The position numbers and the translations under genes are program-made. DNA of 64,000 nt from assembly GCA_015065325.1 (NCBI GenBank), contig SVQO01000005.1, positions 42,638 through 106,637 of the forward strand, given 5' to 3'. A model generated the notes under the pieces. It ran no database searches. It was not told the origin of the DNA and saw nothing but the letters and a program-made list of their open reading frames with translations. Below, in pieces: positions 17,646 to 27,500 of this stretch (within the stretch, counting starts at the first letter, position 1; every line of letters starts with the position of its first letter). The stretch is from Oscillospiraceae bacterium (lineage in GTDB: Bacteria; Bacillota; Clostridia; Oscillospirales; SIG627).

Positions 17646-17680
17646 CATTTAACTTCTCAAGTTAAGTGCGCCCTTTTTTA
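17641..17680 (+). terminator. Regulated terminator of the ZTP riboswitch
   Basis: GGGCGCATTTAACTT pairs with AAGTTAAGTGCGCCC (one G-U pair) around a 3-base loop and is followed by TTTTTT. It shares GGGC with the riboswitch 3' element and forms the expression platform. Confidence 0.9.
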
Positions 17681-17700
17681 CTTGTTTATAAGGAGAAAAA

Positions 17701-18195
17701 ATGAAAAAAGTTGGAATTGTAATGGGAAGCGATAGCGATCTTCCCATTGTAAGAAAAGCAGTTGATACGTTGAAATTATTTGATATTCCCTTTGAGATTC
17801 ACGTTTATTCTGCACATCGCACCCCGGAAGAAGCAAAGGATTTTGCCGTGAATGCCAGAAAGCGTGATTTCGGCGTTTTAATTGCTGCTGCAGGTATGGC
17901 TGCGCATCTTGCCGGCGCTATTGCAGCAAACACAACTCTGCCGGTGATCGGTATTCCATGTAAATCAACCAATCTTGACGGCTTGGATGCTTTGCTTTCA
18001 ACCGTGATGATGCCTTCCGGAATTCCCGTAGCAACGGTTGCCATTGACGGTGCAACCAATGCTGCACTTTTAGCGGCACAGATTTTGGCGGTCAACGATG
18101 TTGAACTTGCTGAAAAACTTGATGCAAAAAGAAAAGCAGATGCAGTCAAGGTTTTGGAAAAGGATGAAAAAGTTGTCCGTGAATTTCAAAATTGA
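17701..18195 (+). CDS. purE: N5-carboxyaminoimidazole ribonucleotide mutase
   Basis: Class I PurE moves the carboxyl group of N5-CAIR to give CAIR. The 164-aa protein has the nucleotide loop GSDSDLPIV (about 9-17), SAHRTPEEA with the catalytic His, and AAAGMAAHLAG. A GGAG ribosome site lies 6 bases upstream. It is the first gene after the ZTP riboswitch. Its usual partner purK and the next-step gene purC are not in this operon. Confidence 0.94.
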   Translation: MKKVGIVMGSDSDLPIVRKAVDTLKLFDIPFEIHVYSAHRTPEEAKDFAVNARKRDFGVLIAAAGMAAHLAGAIAANTTLPVIGIPCKSTNLDGLDALLSTVMMPSGIPVATVAIDGATNAALLAAQILAVNDVELAEKLDAKRKADAVKVLEKDEKVVREFQN

Positions 18196-18237
18196 GTATA
18201 TGATGATAAAGTATGATTTGAAAAGGAGGGGATGAAA

Positions 18238-19665
18238 ATGGGCGGTTTTTTTGGCGTAGTTAGTAAAAGAGAAGCAATTTCCGATGTTTTTTTTGGAACC
18301 GACTATCATTCTCACCTTGGTACACACCGAGCAGGAATTGCGGCTTACGATGCTCAAATCGGATTGCAAAGAGAGATCAAAAGCATTCAAAATGCTCCTT
18401 TTCGTACGAAATTTGAGCATGTTTTTGAAGAAATGCATGGCACCAGCGCCATTGGCTGTATCAGCGATTACTACCCGCAGCCTCTTTTGATCCGTTCTTC
18501 ACTGGGTGTTTTTGCTCTTTGCGTGATCGGTGAGATAAACAATGCAGAAGAATTGCTGAAACAGTACTTGGAGCAATCTCCGGGTGGGCATTTTGATGCT
18601 ATGACCGGCGGTAAGGTAAATATTATTGAACTTGTCGCTGCAATGATCAGTCAAAAGGAGAATTTCTGTGACGGCATTCGTTGTGTACAAAACGCAATCG
18701 AAGGATCCGTTACGATGCTGATCCTCAAAGAAGACGGAAAACTCATTGCAGCACGTGACAAGCTTGGCAGGCTTCCTGTTATGATCGGTTCTGATGATGA
18801 CGGGTATTGCGTATCCTTTGAGTCATTCGCTTTTCAGAAACTTGAATACGTACCTCTTCGCGAGCTCGGTCCTGCAGAAATCGTTGAGATTTCTAGCGAT
18901 GGAATCGTTCAGCTGTCTGAGCCAGGCGAGAGTATGAAAATTTGCTCTTTCTTATGGAGCTATTACGGATATCCCACTTCTACATACGAAGGAAAAAATG
19001 TGGAGGTAATGCGGTATCGAAACGGTCAGATTCTTGCCGAAAACGATCGAGCGAATGGAGAGGATCAAGATATCGATTATATCAGTGGAGTTCCTGACTC
19101 CGGCACTCCACACGCCATCGGTTATGCACAGGAAAGCGGAATTCCTTTTGCCAGAGCGTTTATCAAATATACGCCGACTTGGTCGAGAAGCTTCATTCCC
19201 AGTGGACAAAAAGAGCGAAATAAGATTGCAAAGATGAAGCAGATTCCCGTGCATGAGCTGATCAAGAATAAGAGTTTGCTGTTTGTTGACGATTCGATTG
19301 TTCGGGGCACGCAGTTAAAAGAAACCGTTGAATTTTTGTATTCCCATGGAGCCAAAGCGGTTCATATTCGCTCCGCTTGCCCTCCGATTATGTATAACTG
19401 TCCGTATCTTGGCTTTACCCGTGCCAGAAATGAAATGGAACTCATTGCTCGCCGCACGGTTATCGAGCTGGAAGGGGAGGAAGGTCTCTCTCATTTGGAC
19501 GAATACAGTGATTCCTCTACAGAGAGAGGACAAAAGCTTCGCAATGCAATTTGTGAGAAACTTCATTTTTCATCATTGGAATTCCAATCCCTGGAAGGGA
19601 TTATCAAAGCCATTGGGATCGATCCCAAAAAACTTTGTACATATTGTTGGAACGGAAAGGAATAA
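18238..19665 (+). CDS. purF: Amidophosphoribosyltransferase-like PurF lacking the N-terminal glutaminase cysteine
   Basis: PurF makes phosphoribosylamine, the first committed purine step. Of two ATGs, the second (18238, MGGFFGVVS) is chosen because AGGAGGG lies 7 bases upstream of it and only 1 base from the first. The 475-aa chain has an Ntn-hydrolase-like half with [10 protein letters not shown] and [10 protein letters not shown], and a PRTase half with [15 protein letters not shown] (about 345-359) and [12 protein letters not shown]. The canonical protein starts MCG, with Cys as the glutaminase nucleophile. Here the residue after Met is Gly, so glutamine hydrolysis by the standard mechanism is not possible. 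It may use free ammonia or a partner. The same MGGFFG start occurs, to my recollection, in other gut Clostridia. Confidence 0.85.
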   Translation: MGGFFGVVSKREAISDVFFGTDYHSHLGTHRAGIAAYDAQIGLQREIKSIQNAPFRTKFEHVFEEMHGTSAIGCISDYYPQPLLIRSSLGVFALCVIGEINNAEELLKQYLEQSPGGHFDAMTGGKVNIIELVAAMISQKENFCDGIRCVQNAIEGSVTMLILKEDGKLIAARDKLGRLPVMIGSDDDGYCVSFESFAFQKLEYVPLRELGPAEIVEISSDGIVQLSEPGESMKICSFLWSYYGYPTSTYEGKNVEVMRYRNGQILAENDRANGEDQDIDYISGVPDSGTPHAIGYAQESGIPFARAFIKYTPTWSRSFIPSGQKERNKIAKMKQIPVHELIKNKSLLFVDDSIVRGTQLKETVEFLYSHGAKAVHIRSACPPIMYNCPYLGFTRARNEMELIARRTVIELEGEEGLSHLDEYSDSSTERGQKLRNAICEKLHFSSLEFQSLEGIIKAIGIDPKKLCTYCWNGKE

Positions 19666-19670
19666 AGAAA

Positions 19671-20711
19671 ATGTATAATCAGTCTAAATCTGATAGCTAC
19701 GCTGCAGCAGGTGTTGATATTACCGCAGGCTACAAGGCCGTTGAACTTATGAAAAAGCATATCGCCAGAACCAACACTCCCGGAGTTTGCTCCGACGTTG
19801 GCGGATTTGGCGGGCTCTTTGAGCTGGATCTGAACGGGATTCAAAAGCCCGTTTTGGTCAGTGGTACGGATGGCGTAGGAACGAAGCTGAAGATTGCTTT
19901 TATTATGGATAAGCACGATACCATCGGTATCGACTGTGTTGCTATGTGTGTTAATGACGTCATTTGTGCAGGCGCAAAGCCCTTGTTCTTCTTGGACTAT
20001 ATCGCTTGCGGCAAAAATGTGCCCGAGCGTATTGCCGATATCGTGAAGGGTGTTGCTGAGGGCTGTGTTCAGGCCGGCGCCGCTTTGATTGGCGGCGAAA
20101 CTGCGGAAATGCCCGGCTTCTATCCGATCGATGAGTATGATCTTGCCGGTTATTGCACCGGAATCGTTGATAAGTCCAAGATTATCGACAATAAGCAAAT
20201 GAAAGAGGGGGACGTTATTATCGCCCTTCCTTCAACCGGCGTTCACTCAAACGGATTTTCTTTGGTTCGTAAGGTTTTCGACGTTGAAAACGCCGATATA
20301 AAAAAGCCCATGGAAGAATTAGGCGGAAAGAGTGTTGGAGAAGCGCTCCTTACTCCTACCAAAATTTACGTCAAGCCGATCCTTGCTTTGCTTGAACAGA
20401 TTAAGGTGAAAGGCATTTCTCATATCACCGGCGGCGGTTTCTATGAGAATATTCCGAGAAGCATTCCCGACGGACTTGGCGCAAAGGTCGACAAAAACGC
20501 AGTCCGCATTCTTCCGATCTTTGATCTGATCGCAAAGGTTGGTGGTATTTCCGAGCGTGATATGTTCAATACCTTTAATATGGGTGTTGGTATGTGTGTG
20601 ATCGTTTCTCCCGAGGAAGCTGAAAAGGCAATCGAAATTCTGAAAGCGAACGGTGAAGACGCTTACGTGATTGGTGAGGTTGTAAAGTCTGAAGATAAGG
20701 TGATCTTATGA
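19671..20711 (+). CDS. purM: Phosphoribosylformylglycinamidine cyclo-ligase (AIR synthetase)
   Basis: PurM closes the imidazole ring of FGAM with ATP to give AIR. The start is ATG 19671 ([17 protein letters not shown]), five bases after the purF stop with an AAAGGA site. The ORF-track start 12 codons earlier lies inside purF. The 346-aa protein has [14 protein letters not shown] at the N-terminus, [25 protein letters not shown], and [14 protein letters not shown]. All are hallmark blocks of AIR synthetase. It overlaps purN by 4 bases. Confidence 0.95.
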   Translation: MYNQSKSDSYAAAGVDITAGYKAVELMKKHIARTNTPGVCSDVGGFGGLFELDLNGIQKPVLVSGTDGVGTKLKIAFIMDKHDTIGIDCVAMCVNDVICAGAKPLFFLDYIACGKNVPERIADIVKGVAEGCVQAGAALIGGETAEMPGFYPIDEYDLAGYCTGIVDKSKIIDNKQMKEGDVIIALPSTGVHSNGFSLVRKVFDVENADIKKPMEELGGKSVGEALLTPTKIYVKPILALLEQIKVKGISHITGGGFYENIPRSIPDGLGAKVDKNAVRILPIFDLIAKVGGISERDMFNTFNMGVGMCVIVSPEEAEKAIEILKANGEDAYVIGEVVKSEDKVIL

Positions 20712-21310
20712 AGAAAGCCAGAATTGCGGTTCTGGTTTCCGGAGGAGGAACCAACCTTCAGGCGTTGATTGATGCCGAAAAAAAGGGAATATTGAAAAGC
20801 GGAACGATTTCTTTGGTTGTTGCAAGCAACCCCAATGCTTTTGCATTGGAACGCGCCGCAATCGCGGGGATTCCCTGCGATATTGCATGGAAGAAGGTCT
20901 TGGGAAGCCAGGAAGCTTTTGAGGATAAAATCTTAGAACTGATAGAAGTATACAAGATCGATTTGATCGTTCTCGCAGGTTTTATGGCGATCCTCAGCGA
21001 GCGCTTTACTTCGCGTTTTCCCAAACGCATTATCAACGTTCATCCTTCGCTGATTCCGTCATTTTGCGGAAAAGGCTTTTATGGACTTCGCGTGCATGAA
21101 GCTGCGCTTGAATACGGTGTGAAGGTGACCGGTGCTACGGTGCACTTTGTGAACGAAATTCCTGATGGGGGAGAAATCCTGATGCAAAAAGCTGTCAGTA
21201 TTCGCCCTGACGATACCCCTGAAACTCTGCAAAAGCGTGTAATGCGCCTTGCAGAATGGAAAATTCTTCCTATGGCGGTAGAGCAGGTTTCTGCTGAAAT
21301 TGTGAAATAA
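20708..21310 (+). CDS. purN: Phosphoribosylglycinamide formyltransferase
   Basis: PurN transfers a formyl group from 10-formyl-THF to GAR. The 200-aa protein begins with the phosphate loop [16 protein letters not shown] (about 8-23) and has [11 protein letters not shown] with the catalytic His, and [17 protein letters not shown] with the catalytic region and Asp. The ATG lies in an ATGA overlap with the purM stop. Folate dependence fits control of the operon by a ZTP riboswitch. Confidence 0.95.
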   Translation: MKKARIAVLVSGGGTNLQALIDAEKKGILKSGTISLVVASNPNAFALERAAIAGIPCDIAWKKVLGSQEAFEDKILELIEVYKIDLIVLAGFMAILSERFTSRFPKRIINVHPSLIPSFCGKGFYGLRVHEAALEYGVKVTGATVHFVNEIPDGGEILMQKAVSIRPDDTPETLQKRVMRLAEWKILPMAVEQVSAEIVK

Positions 21311-21331
21311 CGTAATGAAAGAGGTATGAAA

Positions 21332-22060
21332 ATGGCTTTGTACGATTTGAAAAAACTGTTGTCCGAGAATACTTATCCCGGTCGCGGAATTGTAGTCGGT
21401 AAATCTGCAGACGGTAAGAAAGCGATGATCGCATATTTTATTATGGGTCGCAGTGAAAACAGCCGCAACCGCGTTTTTGAACGTTTCGAGGGTGGTATGA
21501 GAACGAAAGCTTTTGATGAATCCAAGCTTTCTGATCCCAGTCTGATTATTTATAATCCTTATTTGCAAAGCGGCGGTGTTGATATCGTTACCAATGGTGA
21601 CCAGACCAACACGATCTATGATTTTGTGAAAGACAGTGACGACGGATTTGCTTTTGAAAAAGCCCTTCGTACCCGTGAATTTGAACCTGACGCACCCAAC
21701 TTTACTCCTCGTATCTCTTCTGCTTTGTATTATTGCTTCCCCAGAAATACCTTTAGCTATAAAATGTCCATTTTGAAGTCTGCAAACGGAAGACCCGAGG
21801 CTTGTAATCGTTTTACGTATGATTATGCCGTTCCCGAAAACGGTATCGGTCATTTTATTCATACTTACCGTTGCGACGGGAATCCCATCCCTTCTTTCTA
21901 CGGTGAGCCCGAGGAGGTGTCTCTCCCTAACACTGCAAAGGAGCTTGCAGATCTTGTATGGGAGAATCTGAACGAAGATAACAAGGTTTCTTTGTTTGTC
22001 AGAGTAGTTCCTCTGGACGGATCCGAAGCCGAAGAAATTATTATCAATAAGAACAAATAA
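21332..22060 (+). CDS. purO: Stand-alone IMP cyclohydrolase (PurO type)
   Basis: This enzyme closes FAICAR to IMP, the last step of de novo synthesis. The 242-aa protein is not related to the N-terminal domain of PurH. It matches the archaeal-type IMP_cyclohyd family, seen in YPGRGIVVGK near the N-terminus, MGRSENSRNRVF, and DPSLIIYNPY. The start is set at ATG 21332, 7 bases after AGAGG. The earlier ATG at 21326 is too close to the ribosome site. It lies directly before the AICAR transformylase gene, so the pair replaces the usual two-domain PurH. Confidence 0.88.
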   Translation: MALYDLKKLLSENTYPGRGIVVGKSADGKKAMIAYFIMGRSENSRNRVFERFEGGMRTKAFDESKLSDPSLIIYNPYLQSGGVDIVTNGDQTNTIYDFVKDSDDGFAFEKALRTREFEPDAPNFTPRISSALYYCFPRNTFSYKMSILKSANGRPEACNRFTYDYAVPENGIGHFIHTYRCDGNPIPSFYGEPEEVSLPNTAKELADLVWENLNEDNKVSLFVRVVPLDGSEAEEIIINKNK

Positions 22061-22074
22061 GAGAGGAAAGAGCT

Positions 22075-23259
22075 ATGAAAGAATTTGAACTGAAATACGG
22101 TTGTAATCCCAACCAGAAGCCTTCTAAAATCTATATGCACGACGGAAGTGATCTTCCTATTGAAATCTTGAATGGTCGTCCCGGCTATATCAATTTTTTG
22201 GATGCTTTGAATTCTTGGCAGTTGGTGAAGGAGTTGAAAGAAGCTCTTGGCTTGCCTGCCGCAACATCCTTTAAGCACGTTAGTCCTACTTCTGCTGCTG
22301 TTGCGGTTCCTCTCTCCGATAAATTGAAAAAAGCATATTTTGTTGACGATGTTGAAGGATTGGACGAGTCTCCCATCGCTACCGCTTATGCCAGAGCGAG
22401 AGGTACTGACAGAATGTGCTCCTTCGGCGATTGGGTGGCGCTTTCCGATGTATGCGACGCCACTACCGCAAAGATGATCAAGCGCGAGGTGTCGGACGGG
22501 GTCATTGCTCCCGGTTATACCGACGAAGCGCTTGCCATCCTCAAAGAAAAGAGAAAGGGAAGCTATAACGTGGTTAAGATCGATCCTGATTACGTTCCCG
22601 ATCCCATTGAGCGCAAGCAGGTTTTCGGTATTACTTTCCAGCAGGGAAGAAATAATTTTGAAATCAACCGCGCTTTGCTTGAAAATGTTGTAACTGCAAA
22701 TAAGGATCTCCCTGAAAATGCAGCGCGTGACTTGATTATTGCACTTATTACCCTGAAATATACTCAGTCCAATTCGGTTTGCTACGCAGTTGACGGTCAG
22801 GCGATCGGCGTAGGTGCAGGTCAGCAGTCCAGAATCCACTGCACCAGACTTGCCGGTACAAAGGCCGATACCTGGTTCCTTCGCCAGCATGAAAAGGTTC
22901 TGAATCTGCCCTTCAAATCCGATATCGGAAGACCTGACCGCGATAATGTGATCGACGGTTACATCAACAAAAACGAGGAAGATGTCTGCGCAGAAGGAAA
23001 TTGGCAGAAGTACTTTACCTGTCAGCCCGAACCCTTGACCGACGAAGAAGCCAAAGAATACCTTGCTACCATTGATGGTGTTGCTCTCGGATCTGATGCC
23101 TTCTTCCCCTTTGATGATAACATTGAAAGAGCTTTCCGCAGCGGTGTTAAATATATTGCAGAGCCCGGCGGATCCATTCGAGATGACGTTGTTATTTCCT
23201 GCTGCGATAAGCACGATATGGTGATGGCATTTACCGGAATGAGATTGTTCCACCATTGA
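22075..23259 (+). CDS. purH: Stand-alone AICAR formyltransferase (C-terminal PurH domain only)
   Basis: The protein transfers a formyl group from 10-formyl-THF to AICAR. At 394 aa it contains only the transformylase half of PurH. It opens with ELKYGCNPNQKPSKIY and has SFKHVSPTSAAVA, carrying the Lys-His pair of the active site, then YTQSNSVCYAVDGQAIGVGAGQQSR and SDAFFPFDDNIE near the end. The N-terminal IMP cyclohydrolase domain is missing and is supplied by the preceding purO. An AGAGAGGAAAGAG ribosome region precedes the ATG. AICAR is the direct precursor of ZMP/ZTP sensed by the riboswitch of this operon. Confidence 0.92.
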   Translation: MKEFELKYGCNPNQKPSKIYMHDGSDLPIEILNGRPGYINFLDALNSWQLVKELKEALGLPAATSFKHVSPTSAAVAVPLSDKLKKAYFVDDVEGLDESPIATAYARARGTDRMCSFGDWVALSDVCDATTAKMIKREVSDGVIAPGYTDEALAILKEKRKGSYNVVKIDPDYVPDPIERKQVFGITFQQGRNNFEINRALLENVVTANKDLPENAARDLIIALITLKYTQSNSVCYAVDGQAIGVGAGQQSRIHCTRLAGTKADTWFLRQHEKVLNLPFKSDIGRPDRDNVIDGYINKNEEDVCAEGNWQKYFTCQPEPLTDEEAKEYLATIDGVALGSDAFFPFDDNIERAFRSGVKYIAEPGGSIRDDVVISCCDKHDMVMAFTGMRLFHH

Positions 23260-23271
23260 TCGGAGGAAATA

Positions 23272-24537
23272 ATGAAATTATTGGTTGTAGGTGGCGGAGG
23301 CAGAGAACACGCCATTATCAAAAAGTTAAAAGAGAATCCCACGATCACCGAGATTTTTGCACTTCCCGGCAACGGTGGAATGGCAAAGGATGCTACTTGC
23401 GTTGCTATTGACGCTAAGAACATCGACGCGATTACTGCTTTTGCCGTAGAGAAACAAATCGACTATGCGGTCGTTGCTCCGGACGATCCTCTTGTTCTCG
23501 GTGCTGTTGACGCTTTGGAAGCAAAGGGCATTCCTTGCTTCGGTCCGCGTGCAAATGCAGCGATTATTGAGGGAAGCAAAGTGTTTTCCAAGAATCTGAT
23601 GAAAAAGTACGGTATTCCGACTGCGGAATACGCCGTATTTAACAAGATGGAAGAAGCTCTTGCATATTTGGAAAATGCACCCGTCCCCACCGTTATCAAA
23701 GCTGATGGTCTTGCTCTTGGAAAAGGCGTTATTATTGCTCAGACTCGCGAAGAAGCAATGGATGCCGTTCGCTCTATGATGCAGGATAAGGTTTTCGGAA
23801 AAAGCGGTGATCAGATCGTCATTGAAGAATTTTTGACCGGTCCCGAGGTTTCCGTTCTCGCCTTTACAGACGGTAAAGCAATGGTTCCTATGGTTTCTTC
23901 AATGGACCACAAGCGCGCAGGTGACGGCGACACCGGCCTTAATACCGGCGGTATGGGTACGGTTGCTCCCAATCCTTGCTATACCGACGAGATCGCTGAA
24001 GAATGTATGCGCTCGATCTTCCTTCCCACGATGAACGCGATGAATGCGGAAGGCAGAACGTTTAAAGGTTGCCTTTATTTTGGCTTGATGCTGACTCCCA
24101 AAGGTCCTAAGGTGATTGAGTATAACTGCCGCTTTGGCGATCCCGAAACGCAGGTAGTGCTCCCGCTTCTTGAGAGTGATCTGCTGACGGTGATGCAAGC
24201 GGTGACCAACGAGACCCTCTCTCAGATTGAAGTTGTTTTTAAGAAGGAGAGCGCTTGCTGCGTGATTATGGCTTCAAAAGGATATCCTTCTTCCTATGAA
24301 AAGGGTTTTCCTTTGCAGATTCCGGATGAAATTGCTTCCAACGTTTATGTTGCCGGCGCCACGATCAAGGATGGTGTTTTAGTGACCAGCGGTGGCAGAG
24401 TCCTGGGCGCTACAGCTCTTGCTCCAACGCTGGAGGAAGCGGTTTCCGGTGCCTATAAACTCGTTGAAAAAATTTCGTTTGATAACGCTTTTTACCGCAG
24501 TGATATCGGTAAAAAAGCTTTGATGCTTAAGAGGTAA
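23272..24537 (+). CDS. purD: Phosphoribosylamine-glycine ligase (GAR synthetase)
   Basis: PurD ligates glycine to phosphoribosylamine with ATP. The 421-aa ATP-grasp protein opens with LLVVGGGGREHAI, has VIKADGLALGKGVIIA for ATP binding, DHKRAGDGDTGLNTGGMGTVAP, and IEYNCRFGDPETQV with metal-binding residues. The ATG has a CGGAGG site 5 bases upstream. It ends 2 bases before purL, so the two are tightly coupled. Length and order of motifs are standard. Confidence 0.95.
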   Translation: MKLLVVGGGGREHAIIKKLKENPTITEIFALPGNGGMAKDATCVAIDAKNIDAITAFAVEKQIDYAVVAPDDPLVLGAVDALEAKGIPCFGPRANAAIIEGSKVFSKNLMKKYGIPTAEYAVFNKMEEALAYLENAPVPTVIKADGLALGKGVIIAQTREEAMDAVRSMMQDKVFGKSGDQIVIEEFLTGPEVSVLAFTDGKAMVPMVSSMDHKRAGDGDTGLNTGGMGTVAPNPCYTDEIAEECMRSIFLPTMNAMNAEGRTFKGCLYFGLMLTPKGPKVIEYNCRFGDPETQVVLPLLESDLLTVMQAVTNETLSQIEVVFKKESACCVIMASKGYPSSYEKGFPLQIPDEIASNVYVAGATIKDGVLVTSGGRVLGATALAPTLEEAVSGAYKLVEKISFDNAFYRSDIGKKALMLKR

Positions 24538-24539
24538 AA

Positions 24540-27500
24540 ATGGTTTACAGAGTATTTGTTGAAAAGAAAAAAGAACTTGCTAACGAAGCAAAAGCTTTGC
24601 TTTCCGAGGCTCGCATGCTTTTGGGGATCGAGAGCTTGACCGACGTTCGTATTTTCAACCGCTATGATGCTGAAAATATAAGCGAAGAGCTGTTTGAATA
24701 TGCGAAAAAGACTGTGTTCAGCGAGCCTCAACTTGACATTTGTTCCACCGAGATTTCTTTGCAGGGTGCAACCGTATTCGGTGTTGAGTTTTTGCCCGGT
24801 CAGTTTGATCAAAGAGCAGATTCTGCCGCACAGTGTATTCAGATCATTTCTCAAGGTGATCGTCCTACGATCCGTACGGCGAAGATCTATGCTCTTTACG
24901 GCTCTCTTTCTCAAAATGAAATTGCAGAGATCAAAAAATACGTAATTAACCCTGTTGAAGCTAGAGAAGCGGCGCTTGAGAAGCCTGAGACCTTGCAGAT
25001 CAAGTATGATATTCCTACCGAGGTGAAAACCTTGGATGGCTTTATCGCTTTGGATCGCAGTGGTCTGGAAGCGTTTGTAAAGGAATACGGGCTGGCCATG
25101 GACGCGGATGATATTGCTTTCTGTCAGCAATATTTCATTAGCGAGAAACGCGATCCTACCATTACTGAGATCCGAATGATTGATACGTATTGGTCCGACC
25201 ATTGCCGTCACACAACGTTCCAAACCGTTATCGATGAGGTACGTTTTGAGGACGAGCTCCTGCAAAAGGCTTACGAGGAGTATCTTTCTATTCGCAAGGA
25301 ATTGGGTCGTGAGCACAAATCAATTTGCTTGATGGACCTTGCTACGATTGCGGTAAAGTATCTTCGCAAGAACGGTAAGCTCGATAAATTGGACGAATCA
25401 GAGGAGATTAACGCTTGTACCGTTAAGATTGAAATTGAAGCTGACGGCAAAAAAGAGCCCTGGTTGCTTCTGTTTAAGAATGAGACTCATAACCATCCCA
25501 CGGAGATCGAGCCCTTTGGTGGCGCTGCAACCTGTATCGGTGGCGCGATCCGTGATCCTCTTTCCGGCAGAGCGTATGTTTACGGTGCAATGCGTGTTAC
25601 CGGTGCCGCCGATCCTTTGACTCCCGTCAAGGATACCATCAAGGGTAAGCTCCCTCAGCGTAAGATCGTTACTACTGCAGCCGCGGGGTATTCTTCTTAC
25701 GGTAACCAGATCGGTCTTGCAACCGGCATCGTGGATGAAATCTATCATCCGGGCTACGCTGCGAAGCGTATGGAGATTGGTGCGGTGATCGCGGCAGCTC
25801 CTGCTGAAAACGTTCGCAGAGAAGTTCCTGCTCCCGGCGACGTGGTGATCCTGCTCGGCGGAAGCACGGGACGCGATGGCATTGGCGGTGCAACCGGTTC
25901 CTCTAAGGCTCACGATTCTCATTCCGTTGAAACCTGCGGAGCCGAAGTTCAAAAGGGCAATGCTCCCGAGGAAAGAAAGCTTCAGCGTTTGTTCCGTAAT
26001 CCCAATGCAACCAGAATGATCAAGCGTTGCAACGACTTCGGGGCCGGCGGTGTTTCCGTTGCCATTGGTGAGCTTGCGGACGGCTTGTGCATTAATTTGA
26101 ATGCGGTTCCCAAAAAGTATGAAGGCCTTGACGGAACTGAAATTGCGATCAGTGAATCTCAGGAGAGAATGGCTGTTGTCGTTGAAAAAGAAAACATCGA
26201 CGGCTTCCTTGCTTTGGCAAAGGAAGAAAATCTGCAGGCCTGCCCAGTTGCGGAGGTTACTGCAGAGAAGCGTCTCGTCATGCATTGGAACGGTAAGAAA
26301 ATCGTGGATATCAGTCGCGAATTTTTGAATTCCAACGGTGCTGACAAACATATTACCATTACTCCCGCAGCCGGAAAATTTGAGCCTAAGAAGATTTCCG
26401 GCGGTTTTACGGAAAATTATCTTGCTCTTGCTGAGGATCTGAATATTTGCTCCAAGAGAGGTCTTTCCGAGCGCTTTGACTCTACCATTGGCGCCGGTAC
26501 TGTTTTGATGCCCTTCGGTGGCAAAAAGCAGAGAACTCCCATTCAGGCAATGGTTCAGAAGGTTTCAGTTGAGAAAAAGGATACGGACGATTGTTCTTAT
26601 ATGGCGTGGGGATATAATCCATTTATTATGGAGCAGAGCCCCTATCACGGTGCTTATCTTGCCGTTGTTGAGTCTGTTTCAAAGCTGATTGCCAGCGGCG
26701 CTTCTTTCGAAGATGTTTATCTTACTTTCCAGGAGTATTTTGAACATCCCAGAAAAGACGGAAAGCGTTGGGGCAAGCCTCTTGCCGCATTGCTCGGTGC
26801 ATTTAAGGCTCAGCTTGCTCTCGGAATCGGTTCTATTGGAGGAAAAGACTCCATGAGTGGTTCCTTTGAGAATTTGGACGTTCCTCCCACTTTGGTTTCC
26901 TTTGCGGTTACAATGGGTAAGACTTATGAAACCGTTTCTCCCGAATTTAAAAAAGCAGGGAATAAGGTGATCCTTCTTACTCCCGAATACGACGATAACG
27001 GGCTTCCCGTAACCGAGTCTTTGCTTTCTGTGTTTGGAAAGGTTACCAAATTGATGAGAGAGAAAAAGGTGGTTTCATGCTACACTCCCGGACTTGGCGG
27101 TGTTGCGGAAGCCGTTCTCAAGATGACCCTCGGCAACGAGCTTGGTTTCGATTTTGAGGATAATCTTTCTCTTGACGAGATCTTTGGCTATCGCTACGGC
27201 GCATTTCTTTTGGAAGTAACCGAAGATATTTCGGAAGGAAAGCTGATCGGATGTGTGAAGGAAGAAAAGAGCATTGATTTTTGCTGCGAAAATATTGCTC
27301 TTGCAAAGCTTGAGGGTAAGTACGAGGATAAGCTTGAGAGTGTTTACAGCTGCAACATTCCTACGAATATTGCTCCCATGGAGAACTTCTCTTTCGTTGC
27401 AAAGTCTTGGCCTGCTCCCGCAGTACGCTGTGCAAAGCCCAAGGTTTTGATTCCTGCATTCCCCGGCACGAACTGCGAATTTGATTCTGCAAAGGCTGTC

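Noticed and set aside
21898-23256. 452-aa minus-strand ORF opposite purO and purH
   Set aside because: Its length comes from codon bias of the purH gene on the other strand. The composition is rich in Ser, Asn and Ile with no domain, and purH is certain.
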